Below, piece by piece: positions 16,673 to 25,327 of a stretch of DNA of 64,000 bases. Position 1 is the stretch's first letter. Each line of letters begins with the position of its first letter. Under the pieces are notes generated by a model, which worked only from the letters and a program-made list of their open reading frames with translations, had not been told where the DNA came from and did not search any database. The translations under genes were made by a program, and so were the position numbers. Source of the stretch: Leptolyngbya sp. O-77 (GTDB lineage: Bacteria; Cyanobacteriota; Cyanobacteriia; Elainellales; Elainellaceae); assembly GCF_001548395.1 (NCBI RefSeq), contig NZ_AP017367.1:2331001-2395000 (forward strand), read 5' to 3'.

Positions 16673-17437
16673 ATGTCCAATGTCATCGGATTGCTGCCTG
16701 CTGGCGGACAGGCGACCCGGCTTTCGCCCCTGCCGCTGAGTAAAGAGCTTTACCCTTTGGGCTTTCGCACAAGTACCGATGGGCGCACTGTTCCCAAAGT
16801 CGTCAGCCACTATCTGCTGGAGAAAATGCAGCGGGCGGGGATTGCCAAAGCCTTTTTTATTTTGCGGCCAGGCAAGTGGGATATTCCCGCCTACTATGGC
16901 GACGGCGCACTGGTGCAGATGCGTCTGGGCTATCTGACGGTGCAGGTGCCCTACGGCGTGCCCTACACGCTGGATCAGGCTTACCCGTTTTTGCAGGGGG
17001 CAACCGTGGCGATTGGGTTTCCCGACATCCTGTTTCAGCCGGAAAACGCCTACGCCGCATTGCTAGAACGACTGGCGCGAGGGGGCGCGGATGTGGTGCT
17101 GGGGCTATTTCCGACCAAAAACTTTCGCAAAGCGGGCATGGTGCAGTTTGATGAAATCGGGTATGTGCAGCAAATTGTTGAAAAACCGCAGCAGACGGAC
17201 TTGACCTATATGTGGGCGATCGCCGTTTGGTCGCCGCGCTTCACCGAGTTTCTGCACGAGTTCGTCAGCGGCAAAATCCCAGATAAGGAAGTGCCGATTG
17301 GCGACGTGATCCAGGCTGGAATCAACGCGGGGTTGCGAGTGGAAGCAGAAGCCTTTCCCGACGGTTCCTATCTGGATGTCGGCACGCCAGACGACTTGGC
17401 ACGGGCAATTCGGCAACTTACGCCGCCGGAGGGATAA
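16673..17437 (+). CDS. Sugar-1-phosphate nucleotidyltransferase (RmlA-like)
   Basis: The product is 254 residues. Enzymes of this family join a sugar 1-phosphate to a nucleotide to make an activated sugar. The nucleotide-binding start IGLLPAGGQATRLSPLPLSKELYPLG is the family signature GG-x-G/A-TRL with a modified glycine loop (GGQATRL, not GxGTRL). Other family features are GFPDILF at the metal-binding Asp and IVEKPQQTD. It is shorter than full glucose-1-phosphate thymidylyltransferases (about 290 residues). The exact sugar and nucleotide are not deducible. No partner sugar genes adjoin it. Confidence 0.85.
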   Translation: MSNVIGLLPAGGQATRLSPLPLSKELYPLGFRTSTDGRTVPKVVSHYLLEKMQRAGIAKAFFILRPGKWDIPAYYGDGALVQMRLGYLTVQVPYGVPYTLDQAYPFLQGATVAIGFPDILFQPENAYAALLERLARGGADVVLGLFPTKNFRKAGMVQFDEIGYVQQIVEKPQQTDLTYMWAIAVWSPRFTEFLHEFVSGKIPDKEVPIGDVIQAGINAGLRVEAEAFPDGSYLDVGTPDDLARAIRQLTPPEG

Positions 17438-17439
17438 TG

Positions 17440-17479
17440 CTGAAGATTGAAGATGGAAGATTGAAGACTGAAGACTAAG
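17440..17479. repeat. Short TGAAGAT-type tandem repeat
   Basis: Five imperfect 6-8-bp units (TGAAGAT, TGAAGA, TGGAAGA, TTGAAGAC, TGAAGAC) follow the nucleotidyltransferase stop. They match the style of cyanobacterial short tandem repeats. Confidence 0.7.
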
Positions 17480-17600
17480 GAGCATTGGGGTCAATGCCGA
17501 GCGATCGCAGGCGCTCTGCCAGTTTTTCGTCCCGTTCGCGTTTGGCTTCGGCTTGCTGCTGCACTTGCTGGAGTTGCTCTTGCGTGTGGGCGATCGCCCC
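17475..17600 (-). pseudogene. C-terminal remnant of a Uma2-family (DUF820) nuclease
   Basis: The minus strand encodes about 40 residues ending EAKRERDEKLAERLRSLGID-PNAP. This is the characteristic charged, helical C-terminal tail of cyanobacterial Uma2-type putative endonucleases. The catalytic domain that should precede it is absent: upstream bases belong to the serS leader. It is therefore a gene fossil left by a deletion or rearrangement. The assignment rests on recall of the tail signature only. Confidence 0.55.
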
Positions 17601-17686
17601 ACATGCCGTCCCCCCGTGACGCTGCTCCCACAATCCTTGTATCCTGTGAAATGCCACAGCAAGTAAAAATACGGCGGGGAAAAACG

Positions 17687-18967
17687 GTGCTGGATATCAA
17701 GCAAATTCGGGAGCATCCGGAGCAGGTGCAGGCAAAGCTGGATCTGCGAGGCGGCGGGTATGACCTGAAGCCAATTTTGGCGCTAGACCAGCAGCAGCGT
17801 GAGCTAGAAGTGGGGCGATCGCAGCTTCAGGCCCGCAGCAACGAAATCGGCAAACTGGTGGGGCAAAAGATGAAATCGGGAGCCAAGCCCGACGATGCCG
17901 AAGTGCTGGCGCTAAAGGAAGAGGGCAACCAGATTAAGGCGCAACTGAGCGATCTGGAGCCGAAAGAGAAGGAGATCAAAGAACAACTGCAAGCGCTCTT
18001 GCTCACGTTTCCCAACTTGCCCAGCGACGAAACGCCTGTCGGCAAAAGCGAAGACGAAAACGTGGAAATTCGCCGCTGGGGCGATGAATACATTCCCACC
18101 AATCCTAATATCCTGCCCCACTATGAAATTGGCGAAAAGCTGGGTATTTTGAACTTTGAGCGATCGGTGAAAATTGCCCAGAGCCGTTTTGTGACACTGC
18201 TGGGGGCAGGCGCGGCCCTAGAACGGGCGCTGATCCAGTTCATGCTCGATCGCCACACGCAGGCCGGCTTTGTAGAGGTGTTGCCGCCGATTTTGATTAA
18301 CACAGCCTCGCTGACGGCATCGGGGCAGTTGCCGAAGTTTGCGGATGAAAGCTTTAAGTGCGATCGCGACGATCTCTGGCTCACCCCCACCGCCGAAGTG
18401 CCCATCACCAGCCTCTACCGGGATGAAATCCTAGAAGCCGATGCCCTGCCGATCTACCACTGCGCCTACACGCCCTGCTTCCGGCGCGAGGCCGGTAGCT
18501 ATGGGCGAGATACACGGGGTCTAATCCGCCTGCACCAGTTCAACAAGGTGGAAATGTTCAAGTTCGTGCATCCAGACACCTCGATGGACGAACTGGAGAG
18601 CCTCACCCAGGCGGCCGAGGGGGTGCTGCAAGCGCTGAAGCTGCCCTATCGTGTGATTGCCCTCTGCACAGGCGATCTCGGCTTTGCCTCGGTAAAAACC
18701 TACGACCTGGAAGTGTGGCTGCCCAGCCAGGGCAAATATCGGGAAATCTCAAGCTGCTCCAACTGCACCGATTTTCAGGCTCGTCGTGCTAGCCTCCGGT
18801 TCAAAGAAGCCGGTAAGAAGGGAACCCAGTTTCTCCACACGCTGAACGGCTCTGGACTTGCCGTGGGGCGCACCATGGCCGCCATTCTGGAAAACTATCA
18901 GCAGCCGGATGGAACCGTTGCCGTTCCCGAAGCGCTGCAACCCTATCTGGGACGCGACGTGCTATGA
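17687..18967 (+). CDS. serS: Seryl-tRNA synthetase
   Basis: SerRS charges tRNA-Ser with serine. From the GTG at 17687 it has 426 residues, the normal length, and starts with the family sequence LDIKQIREHPEQVQAKL. The frame is open to 17603, but those 28 residues are unlike the family. The N-terminal coiled-coil arm that grips the tRNA is at about residues 30-100. Class II motif 2 is CFRREAGSYGRDTRG and motif 3 is GSGLAVGRTMAAILENYQ. GCGGGGA upstream of the GTG may serve as ribosome binding site. A palindromic element touches its stop codon. Confidence 0.95.
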   Translation: MLDIKQIREHPEQVQAKLDLRGGGYDLKPILALDQQQRELEVGRSQLQARSNEIGKLVGQKMKSGAKPDDAEVLALKEEGNQIKAQLSDLEPKEKEIKEQLQALLLTFPNLPSDETPVGKSEDENVEIRRWGDEYIPTNPNILPHYEIGEKLGILNFERSVKIAQSRFVTLLGAGAALERALIQFMLDRHTQAGFVEVLPPILINTASLTASGQLPKFADESFKCDRDDLWLTPTAEVPITSLYRDEILEADALPIYHCAYTPCFRREAGSYGRDTRGLIRLHQFNKVEMFKFVHPDTSMDELESLTQAAEGVLQALKLPYRVIALCTGDLGFASVKTYDLEVWLPSQGKYREISSCSNCTDFQARRASLRFKEAGKKGTQFLHTLNGSGLAVGRTMAAILENYQQPDGTVAVPEALQPYLGRDVL

Positions 18968-19087
18968 CGCAAATCAGCTACAGCGTTTTTGAAGCTAGTG
19001 AGGCACACGGATGGTCAATAAGCCCTTGCCTCGTGAGGGCAGCATGTGCCTCACCCCGCAAGAAAATGCTGTATAACGCAAATCATA
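18964..19087. mobile_element. Palindromic MITE-like element flanked by 14-bp direct repeats, next to the serS stop
   Basis: Nested inverted repeats are seen: outer arms TACAGCGTTTT (18979-18989) and AAAATGCTGTA (19063-19073), and inner perfect arms GTGAGGCACA (18998-19007) and TGTGCCTCAC (19045-19054). The whole is flanked by near-identical direct repeats TATGACGCAAATCA (18963-18976) and TATAACGCAAATCA (19072-19085). The left repeat contains the serS TGA stop. There is no coding capacity. It has the look of a small non-autonomous transposon, although a structured RNA is another reading. Confidence 0.6.
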
Positions 19088-19268
19088 GGCCTACATCAGC
19101 CCTGATCTCTGGCTTTTAGCAATCAGTGCTGGAGACTCGGTGCGGGAGATTTTTCGGGCTTGAATTTCAGATTTGCAGCCAATTTGTGGCTAGATTCTGG
19201 CTAAATTCTCCTGATGGGCGGGCGATCGCCTGCAAGTAGAAAAAGGTACTGTGCAGGATGATTGAGCC

Positions 19269-20492
19269 ATGAGTGAGTTGCTGTTGCTGGCGGCGGGGCT
19301 ACTGAGTCGAGCAAATGCGGGATCGCTGCCCACTGCAAATCTGCTGCCCGTGCTGCCGCCGCCTGCCGATGCGGCAGGAGTGTCCGGCGCAAAAGCCGCT
19401 GTTGTTCCCGTGCAGGCTGCGACAGATCAGGTCGTGCAGCCAGAATTTAGCCAGTCTTCGCAGCAGGCCTCGGCGGAAAACCTGCGGACTGCTGAAACGG
19501 GGGGAGCCTGGACGGGCAGGCGGCGATCGCTCCAGCGGACAGCCTTGGCGCAAACGGCTGCGGCACAGCCTGTTACGGCACAGCCTTCTACCCCAGCGCA
19601 CAGTTTCAACACGCTGCAAACCGCTGCTGCTCAGAACGCTGCTGCCCAGCGCGATGGATCTCAAGCTCGCCCATCCCAAGCCAGCGCCGTTCGGAGCATC
19701 ACAGCAGGGCGATCGCCCGTACAGGTTGCTGCTGCATCATCCCCAGCGCCCGTGCCAACGCTGACAGATATTCCGCCCGCCCGCCGCATCCGTCCCCAGA
19801 GCGGGGCCCAGCAGTATCAGCAGCGGTGGGCCGCACTGCGGCAGGGGCAAACGTATACCCGCATCGCTACCGATAGCTTCGCAGAGCAGTGGATCAACGC
19901 GACCGAACAGCCAACCTATGAACAGTGGGTGACTCTGCTGGGCTACGAAGCGCGGGCGATGGCCGCCGGCCAGGGCAACAACCGACTGTCGGTGCTGGTG
20001 GGCGATTCCATTAGCCAGTGGTTTCCCGTAGAGCAACTCAGCCGCGATCGCTTCTGGCTGAATCAGGGCATTTCGGGCGACACCACGGCGGGCGTGCTGC
20101 GTCGGCTGTCGCTGTTTCAAGACACGCGCCCAGCGGATATTCATGTGATGGTTGGCATCAACGACCTGCGGCGCGGCGCATCCAATGCCGAGGTGTTGAA
20201 TAACCTCAGTCAGATCATGCAAGACCTGCGCCAGACGCACCCCCAGGCTCGCATTTGGATTTATTCCATCTTGCCGACGCGGCTGCCTGCCTTGCCACCG
20301 GAGCGGATTTTTGCGCTAAACCAAAACTTGGAGGCGATCGCCCGCCAGCAACAGGTCGCCTATGTCGATCTCCAGCGCTTCTTTGCCGAGGAGCCTTCGG
20401 GCATTTTGCGTCGCGACCTCACCACTGACGGCATTCACCTCAGCCGCACGGGCTATGCGCTCTGGCAGTGGGCGATTGGCTATTTGATTTGA
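19269..20492 (+). CDS. SGNH/GDSL-family hydrolase with long N-terminal extension
   Basis: The product is 407 residues. The C-terminal half is an SGNH esterase/lipase domain with all four blocks: GDSIS (Ser nucleophile, near residue 244), the Gly block in GISGDTTAG, GINDL with the oxyanion Asn, and DGIHLS near residue 389 with the catalytic Asp and His. The first 150 residues are low-complexity Ala/Gln/Pro/Ser after a hydrophobic start (MSELLLLAAGLLSRANA), perhaps a signal peptide plus linker. Such enzymes deacylate sugars, lipids or peptidoglycan. The substrate is unknown. Confidence 0.85.
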   Translation: MSELLLLAAGLLSRANAGSLPTANLLPVLPPPADAAGVSGAKAAVVPVQAATDQVVQPEFSQSSQQASAENLRTAETGGAWTGRRRSLQRTALAQTAAAQPVTAQPSTPAHSFNTLQTAAAQNAAAQRDGSQARPSQASAVRSITAGRSPVQVAAASSPAPVPTLTDIPPARRIRPQSGAQQYQQRWAALRQGQTYTRIATDSFAEQWINATEQPTYEQWVTLLGYEARAMAAGQGNNRLSVLVGDSISQWFPVEQLSRDRFWLNQGISGDTTAGVLRRLSLFQDTRPADIHVMVGINDLRRGASNAEVLNNLSQIMQDLRQTHPQARIWIYSILPTRLPALPPERIFALNQNLEAIARQQQVAYVDLQRFFAEEPSGILRRDLTTDGIHLSRTGYALWQWAIGYLI

Positions 20493-20651
20493 GGCATGAG
20501 CGTCTGTCGCCGCACAACTGCTGCAAAACGTCGAGGTTAGCCGTCAGCGCTCCGATTCTGTCAGCTTTTAGGTTAAGTGGGCAATCGCCCAGGGATGTCC
20601 ATGCTGAGGGAAACAGGGGCGATCGCCCTCAGCGAGTAAGTTAGTGATCTA

Positions 20652-21448
20652 GGGAGTGTCATCAATTAGATAAGCTGTAATCAGCAGTGATTCAGCTATC
20701 TGACGATTATGACAACCCGACGCTACGCCCTGCGCGATGACCAATGGGAACGGCTCCAAGTTTGCTCCCTGGACGAGGGCGGGAGTCACAGCAAAGGTCT
20801 GTTTGTCGAGGCAGTGCTATATCGATATCGAGCCGGCATTCCCTGGCGAGACTTGCCAGAGCGGTTTGGTCATTTTCGCAAGGTTCACACCGCTTTCGGC
20901 GCTGGGCAAAGACGGGCGTATGGCAACGGGTGTTTCAGGTGCTGTCTGAAGATGCAGACAACGAATACGCCATGATCGACACCACGATTGTGCGTGCTCA
21001 TCAGCATAGTGCTGGGGCAAAGGGGGGGATGCCAATGCCCAAGCCATTGGTCGTAGTAAAGGGGGATTGAGCACCAAGATTCATGCGACTGTCGATGCAC
21101 TGGGCAATCCGACAGGCTTTCACCTCACACCGGGCAGACCTGTGACCTTGATGGGGCTGATGTGCTGCTAGAGAATATTCAAGCTGATACAGTCCTAAGG
21201 TGCAGACCAACGGGTGATTGAGCGACTCCAACAACAGGGAAGACGCTGTGATTCCGCCCAAGCGAAACCGCAAGACACCGCGTGATTACGACAAGGAGCT
21301 ATACAAAGCGCGGCATCTGATTGAGAACTTCTTTGCCAAACTCAAGCAGTATCGAGCGATTGCGACCGCTATGACAAGTTAGCCGAGACGTTTCTGAGTG
21401 CAATTTACATGGCGGCTGCCCTTATTTGGCTTAATTGATGACACGCCC
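20652..21448 (+). mobile_element. Decayed IS5-family (IS427-like) insertion sequence
   Basis: The element is 797 bp. The terminal inverted repeats GGGAGTGTCATCAATTA (left) and its complement TTAATTGATGACACGCCC (right) match at all but one of 17 bases. It is flanked by a TA dinucleotide on each side (20650-20651, 21449-21450), the target duplication expected for this group. It inserted into the TA of the TAG stop of the flanking HD-domain gene. Confidence 0.88.
20709..21438 (+). pseudogene. Frameshifted IS5-family transposase
   Basis: Starting at ATG 20709 (RRYALRDDQWERL), the homology moves through at least four frames. It starts with RAGIPWRDLPERFGHF, then FRRWAKTGVWQRVFQ and DNEYAMIDTTIVRAHQHSAG in a second frame. 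LSTKIHATVDALGNPTGFH follows, then IPPKRNRKTPRDYDKELY and HLIENFFAKLKQYRAIAT. After one more missing base comes YDKLAETFLSAIYMAAALIW, ending at TGA 21436-21438. The middle catalytic part is damaged, so the element cannot transpose by itself. Confidence 0.9.
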
Positions 21449-21999
21449 TAGGACTTTATCTTAGCTCGTCCAGCGGACAAAAGCTGATCGTAATACGCTT
21501 CTAGCGTTGGGTTATCGCCTCGCAGCCCGTTAATGATTTTTTCTGTCCAGTCTAGATATTCCAGTCGTCGTTCCGGTGTCCAATGGGTTGGCGGTGTTTC
21601 GGTGACAGAGCGGACGTTGGAGATTTTGTCGGCAATCTTGACCTGCTTGGCCCGCTCGGAAAGGTGCGGCGCGTGTTCAATCTGGCGCTGTTTGCGTTCC
21701 GGCTTGGGCAGTTGTCGGTCATCGGTCACTTCTTCCACAACCTGCCGCACTTCTACGCCAAAGGCTGCGTCCAGTTCTGCTGGCGTGGTTTCGGTATCTT
21801 CCAGCGTGTCGTGCAGGATTGCTGCTTGCAGGGTAATCACGTCGCTCACGCCGCCAACCCGCGCCAAAATTTCTGCCACTTCGATCGGGTGGTTGATGTA
21901 GGGCGAAGCGTCCACATCTTTGCGGCGCTGATCGCGGTGTTTATTTGCCGCAAAGTGGATCGCTGAGAGCAACGCGGCCGCTGGGTTTTGTTCTTTCAT
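21448..21999 (-). CDS. MESH1-like HD-domain phosphohydrolase (small alarmone hydrolase type)
   Basis: The product is 183 residues from ATG 21999, which has a good ribosome binding site (AAGGAAG); an ATG at 22029 is the alternative. The sequence follows animal MESH1 closely: FAANKHRDQRRKDVDASPYI, NHPIEVAEILARVGG, the HD pair in LQAAILHDTLEDT, VEEVTDDRQLPKPERK and VKIADKISNVRSV. By family knowledge it removes the 3'-pyrophosphate of (p)ppGpp, and MESH1 also acts on NADPH. No synthetase domain is fused. Its TAG stop lies across the edge of the IS5-type element, and the stop would read the same without the insertion. Confidence 0.9.
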   Translation of the reverse strand: MKEQNPAAALLSAIHFAANKHRDQRRKDVDASPYINHPIEVAEILARVGGVSDVITLQAAILHDTLEDTETTPAELDAAFGVEVRQVVEEVTDDRQLPKPERKQRQIEHAPHLSERAKQVKIADKISNVRSVTETPPTHWTPERRLEYLDWTEKIINGLRGDNPTLEAYYDQLLSAGRAKIKS

Positions 22000-22191
22000 C
22001 TGCAAGCTTCCTTGGTTGCAATCAGTCATAGTCAATCAGTCAATATAGAACACTCTTCCTTCCATAGAATGCCCAGCTTTTTGGGTCAGGCTGCATGGGC
22101 ATCAGGGCGATCGCCCAACGGCTCAACTCAGCGAAACCAGGCATCCTGCATGACTTGTTACTTGGCAACGCCGCGCAACCTCTGTCCCTCG

Positions 22192-22545
22192 TCACACCAT
22201 TGCTCGATTCACCAAACTCATCACCTTGCTGGGGCAACCGGGCAGCGGCATCAGTTTACTCCAGGCTACCGCCTCTACCACGTCGAGGGTGTGGAGTCGC
22301 AGAATGTGGAACTGGACGTGCGATCGCCCGCCAATCACAATCAGCGTCAAAATGTCTGGGTCGTCGTTGGCAAAGCGGTCGAGATAAAGCGGTGTTGAAA
22401 GGCGAGGCAGTCGGGGCGCTGGGGAATTGGGCGCTGGAGAATCCGAAGATTGCGAAGCTGGTTCGTGCGAAAAAGTCATGGCAGCGTAAGCCTCCCTTGG
22501 AAGTAGGTAATTGAGCAGTACGGAAAAACCGCTAATTCCCAGCAT
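22192..22545 (-). CDS. Small hypothetical protein with N-terminal hydrophobic signal
   Basis: The product is 117 residues from ATG 22545, which has GGGGTGG seven bases upstream; the frame is open back to 22683. The start (MLGISGFSVLLNYLLPREAYA-A) looks like a signal peptide or anchor. A Ser/Pro-rich linker follows (PASQSSDSPAPNSPAPRLP). The C-terminal 60 residues look folded (DPDILTLIVIGGRSHVQFHI, HTLDVVEAVAWSKLMP). I do not recognise the family. The opposite strand also has an open frame, but its composition is poorer. Confidence 0.5.
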   Translation of the reverse strand: MLGISGFSVLLNYLLPREAYAAMTFSHEPASQSSDSPAPNSPAPRLPRLSTPLYLDRFANDDPDILTLIVIGGRSHVQFHILRLHTLDVVEAVAWSKLMPLPGCPSKVMSLVNRAMV

Positions 22546-22683
22546 CAAAGCCACCCCAGCCCGTTTTGCCTTAAAAAAATGGCAACGCAAAGCTGAGGTG
22601 GCTAGCGGAGTGATACACCGCCTATCTAGCCCACCAGACTGCGCTTCCAGTTTGGGGGTCAGTTCCCTGAGGTGCGCTAACAT

Positions 22684-23106
22684 CTTCAGGGAACGCTTGA
22701 GAAATGGAAATTTTTAGTTGTGAGAGACGAACATACTGTAAGTTGGCAGATTACGCAAGCAAATCTTTCAGTCGGTATTATTTCCTCACTGGAACACTTC
22801 ACTAGAACACTTCACTAGAACACTTCGCCAGGATTGCTCAGGTTTGAGCGGGATTTAAACTACGGTTTTTCGGTCGAGTTTATGGACAATTTGGCAGGCT
22901 TCCCGGTATTCTGGAGAATTGGGAGGGAAAATGTCAACCAGGTTTCTGCAAACTGCGCGGCGATTTAGTAAGCTCTCACTTTAACGAAAGTTAGAGAGCT
23001 AAAGTGAGGACGCTTTGAGCGCCTTGCCGCCGAATCAATCCCCCTGAAGTTCCCTTAATAAAGGGGCTGCCGGACAGTAGAGACTGCATTTCCGTTCAAG
23101 AGTGCT
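22684..23106. other. Intergenic region with a 13-bp tandem repeat and competing hairpins
   Basis: No gene is visible. Three 13-bp repeats, CACTGGAACACTT and two copies of CACTAGAACACTT, span 22787-22825. At 22971-23008 one left arm (AGCTCTCACTTTA) can pair either with AAAGTTAGAGAGCT (22987-23000, bulged) or, through CTCACTTTA, with TAAAGTGAG (23000-23008, perfect). This lies about 100 bp before the next start codon and could be an attenuator-like leader. Confidence 0.5.
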
Positions 23107-23643
23107 ATGAACCTTGCCGATCGCCCACTTCATCTTGCTCCTGAGTCCGTTGAACCCTCATTTCTATACTTTGCCTACGGCTCTTGTATGTGTCCGGTGG
23201 ACTTGAAGCGATCGCTCGGTGAGCCGACGCACGCCTACGTCATTGGTCATGCCACGCTGCGGGGCTATCGGCTGGGCTTTTTCTGCTATTCCAAATTTCG
23301 CGACTGTGGCGTGCTGGATGTGGTACCTGATGAGCAGTCGTCGGTCGAAGGCGTGCTATATCGGCTGCCGCTGCGGTTGAGCGATCGCCTCGATGCTCGC
23401 GAGGTCAGCTATCGCCACGAAATCATCACTGTGCAGGCCAACGGGCGCACCTACGACAACGTCCGCACCTACACCGCACTGCACAAGCTGCCCGAAGAAA
23501 AAGCCCCCAACGACTGGTACTTCAATGTGGTGCTGCGCGGAGCCGTGACTTGTCGCCTGCCCGAAGCGTACTGCTGGCACCTCTGCCACCACATGCACCA
23601 GCTTCAGGAATTTGGACGGGGCGATCGCCTCAAAATTGCCTAG
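23107..23643 (+). CDS. Gamma-glutamylcyclotransferase-like (GGCT/AIG2 fold) protein
   Basis: The product is 178 residues. The fold signature YFAYGSCM is at residues 21-28 and the probable catalytic glutamate is E99 in DAREVSYRHE. A typical middle strand region follows (VEGVLYRLPLRLSDRLD). GGCT-fold enzymes cyclise gamma-glutamyl amines to 5-oxoproline and the free amine, for example in glutathione turnover. The substrate here is not known. The C-terminal 50 residues (YCWHLCHHMHQLQEFG) are His-rich. It stands alone. A hairpin that may terminate it lies at 23782-23811. Confidence 0.8.
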   Translation: MNLADRPLHLAPESVEPSFLYFAYGSCMCPVDLKRSLGEPTHAYVIGHATLRGYRLGFFCYSKFRDCGVLDVVPDEQSSVEGVLYRLPLRLSDRLDAREVSYRHEIITVQANGRTYDNVRTYTALHKLPEEKAPNDWYFNVVLRGAVTCRLPEAYCWHLCHHMHQLQEFGRGDRLKIA

Positions 23644-23781
23644 TTTTTTTGCTTAAAAACCTCCTTAAAACTGTTTTCAAAGACCCTGTTCAGAACGCTC
23701 CAAAAGTCAAGAAAGCTGGATACAAAGTCTTTCCCCAATTGACAAATAAAAATCACTTAACCTTGAGGAAATAGTATGGAA

Positions 23782-23811
23782 ATCCTAGAGTTTATCAAAA
23801 CCCTCTAGGAT
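23782..23811 (+). terminator. Perfect 9-bp hairpin between the GGCT-like gene and ocp
   Basis: ATCCTAGAG (23782-23790) pairs with CTCTAGGAT (23803-23811) over a 12-nt loop and is followed by CTCTTTG. It lies 140 bp after the GGCT-like stop. The T-run is weak, so the terminator role is tentative. Confidence 0.4.
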
Positions 23812-24054
23812 CTCTTTGTGGTTTGCATTTTGTCCCCATGTTTCTGTAGGCTTAGAGGTAGATGTGATAGGTGTCGAGTCTTTAGATTCAGCACCTCACC
23901 CAAGTCAAAAAGTCACATCAAATGTGCTGATGGGCAAAATAAGCGAACTTGAACTTAAATCGAGTGTCGTTCTTATACGCTGCCTGTCCTCTTTGAAGGC
24001 TTCAGATTCTGTATCCTTCGGAGATTTTTAATCAAGTATGAAGGTGGACTGAAT

Positions 24055-25017
24055 ATGCCATTCACAATTGATTCCGCTCGTGGAATCTTCTCATCAAATA
24101 CATTGGCTGCTGATGTCGTCCCGGCAACGATTGCCCGATTTAATCAGCTCAGCCCTGAAGATCAGCTCGCTTGGATTTGGTTTGCCTACTTAGAAATGGG
24201 AAAAACTGTTACTGTGGCCGCTCCTGGCGCAGCACGGATGCAGTTCGCAGAACCCACGCTGAACGAAATTCGTCAGATGAGCTTCCCAGAACAAACGCAG
24301 GTCATGTTTGATCTGGCAAATCATGCAGATACCCCAATCTGTCGTACCTATGCATCCTGGTCGCCCAACATCAAGCTAGGATTTTGGTATCAATTGGGCG
24401 AGTGGATGGAGCAGGGCATCGTTGCCCCTATCCCGCCCAATTATGAGCTATCGGCCAATGCGTCAGCGGTGCTGCAAACGCTGCGTAAACTTGACTCTGG
24501 ACAACAAATCACCATCCTCCGAAATGCAGTCGTAGACATGGGATTTGATCCTAATAAATTAGGAGAGTATGAGCGAGTTGCGGAACCCCTAGAAGCGCCC
24601 AAAGAGGCTTCTCAACGCACAAAAGTCAGCATTGAAGGCGTTGACAATCCCACGATTCTTGCGTACATGGACAATCTGAATGCGAACGACTTTGGTTCGC
24701 TGATTGCGCTGTTTACGCCCGATGGTGCGTTGCAACCGCCGTTCCAGCGTCCGATTGTAGGCCGAGATGCAATTCTGCGGTTCTTTCGAGAAGAATGCCA
24801 AAACTTGGTACTGATGCCAGAGCGGGGCATTTCTGAACCCGCCGAAGACGGCTATACCCAGGTCAAAGTGACAGGTAAAGTGCAAACGCCTTGGTTCGGG
24901 GCGAGCGTCGGTATGAATATTGCTTGGCGCTTTCTGCTGAATCCTGAAAACAAGATTTTCTTTGTGGCAATCGACCTCTTGGCTTCTCCCAAAGAGTTGC
25001 TCAATCTCGCTCGATGA
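24055..25017 (+). CDS. ocp: Orange carotenoid protein (OCP1 type)
   Basis: The product is 320 residues. OCP is the soluble blue-light sensor that binds a keto-carotenoid and, when photoactivated, docks to phycobilisomes to dump excess excitation as heat. It reads almost as the Synechocystis protein: MPFTIDSARGIF, IWFAYLEMGKT, RTYASWSPNIKLGFWYQLGE, the linker-facing Arg in LRNAVVDMGF, the NTF2-like C-terminal domain from about residue 196 (NPTILAYMDNLNANDFGSL), MNIAWRFLLNP and the end DLLASPKELLNLAR. One residue is inserted near position 13. GGTGGACTGA precedes the ATG. The keto-carotenoid gene crtW and the recovery gene frp follow. Confidence 0.98.
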   Translation: MPFTIDSARGIFSSNTLAADVVPATIARFNQLSPEDQLAWIWFAYLEMGKTVTVAAPGAARMQFAEPTLNEIRQMSFPEQTQVMFDLANHADTPICRTYASWSPNIKLGFWYQLGEWMEQGIVAPIPPNYELSANASAVLQTLRKLDSGQQITILRNAVVDMGFDPNKLGEYERVAEPLEAPKEASQRTKVSIEGVDNPTILAYMDNLNANDFGSLIALFTPDGALQPPFQRPIVGRDAILRFFREECQNLVLMPERGISEPAEDGYTQVKVTGKVQTPWFGASVGMNIAWRFLLNPENKIFFVAIDLLASPKELLNLAR

Positions 25018-25327
25018 GTCCTTCTATGGGAGACGGGTTCATTGAACAGAGTTGGTTTGCGCTGAGTGGGTAAATATCATTATCGGGTGGATGTGTTAGC
25101 GCCAGCGTAATGCATCAGAGTCTTTCGAGGCGATATGTTGCAGCGATGCCTGACAGCATCCTACAAAGTTTATTGATGTCTATCCACTGACTTGCAAGTT
25201 CATTTTCAAATCGATTCTGCAAACGGCTCTAAATCCGCGCTTTTTAATGCGCTCTCTTTATAATGCGCTCTCTTTATGTAGAGGGCGCTTTTCAGTATGA
25301 GTGATTTTTTAGGATAGATAGCGCACT

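Noticed and set aside
20595..20640. CTGAGGG/CCCTCAG hairpin after the SGNH gene as terminator
   Set aside because: The stem encloses a HIP1 palindrome and is not followed by a T-run. HIP1-rich spacers give such hairpins often.
23816..24031. A 71-codon + strand frame before ocp
   Set aside because: The composition is not protein-like. The region is better explained as the ocp leader.
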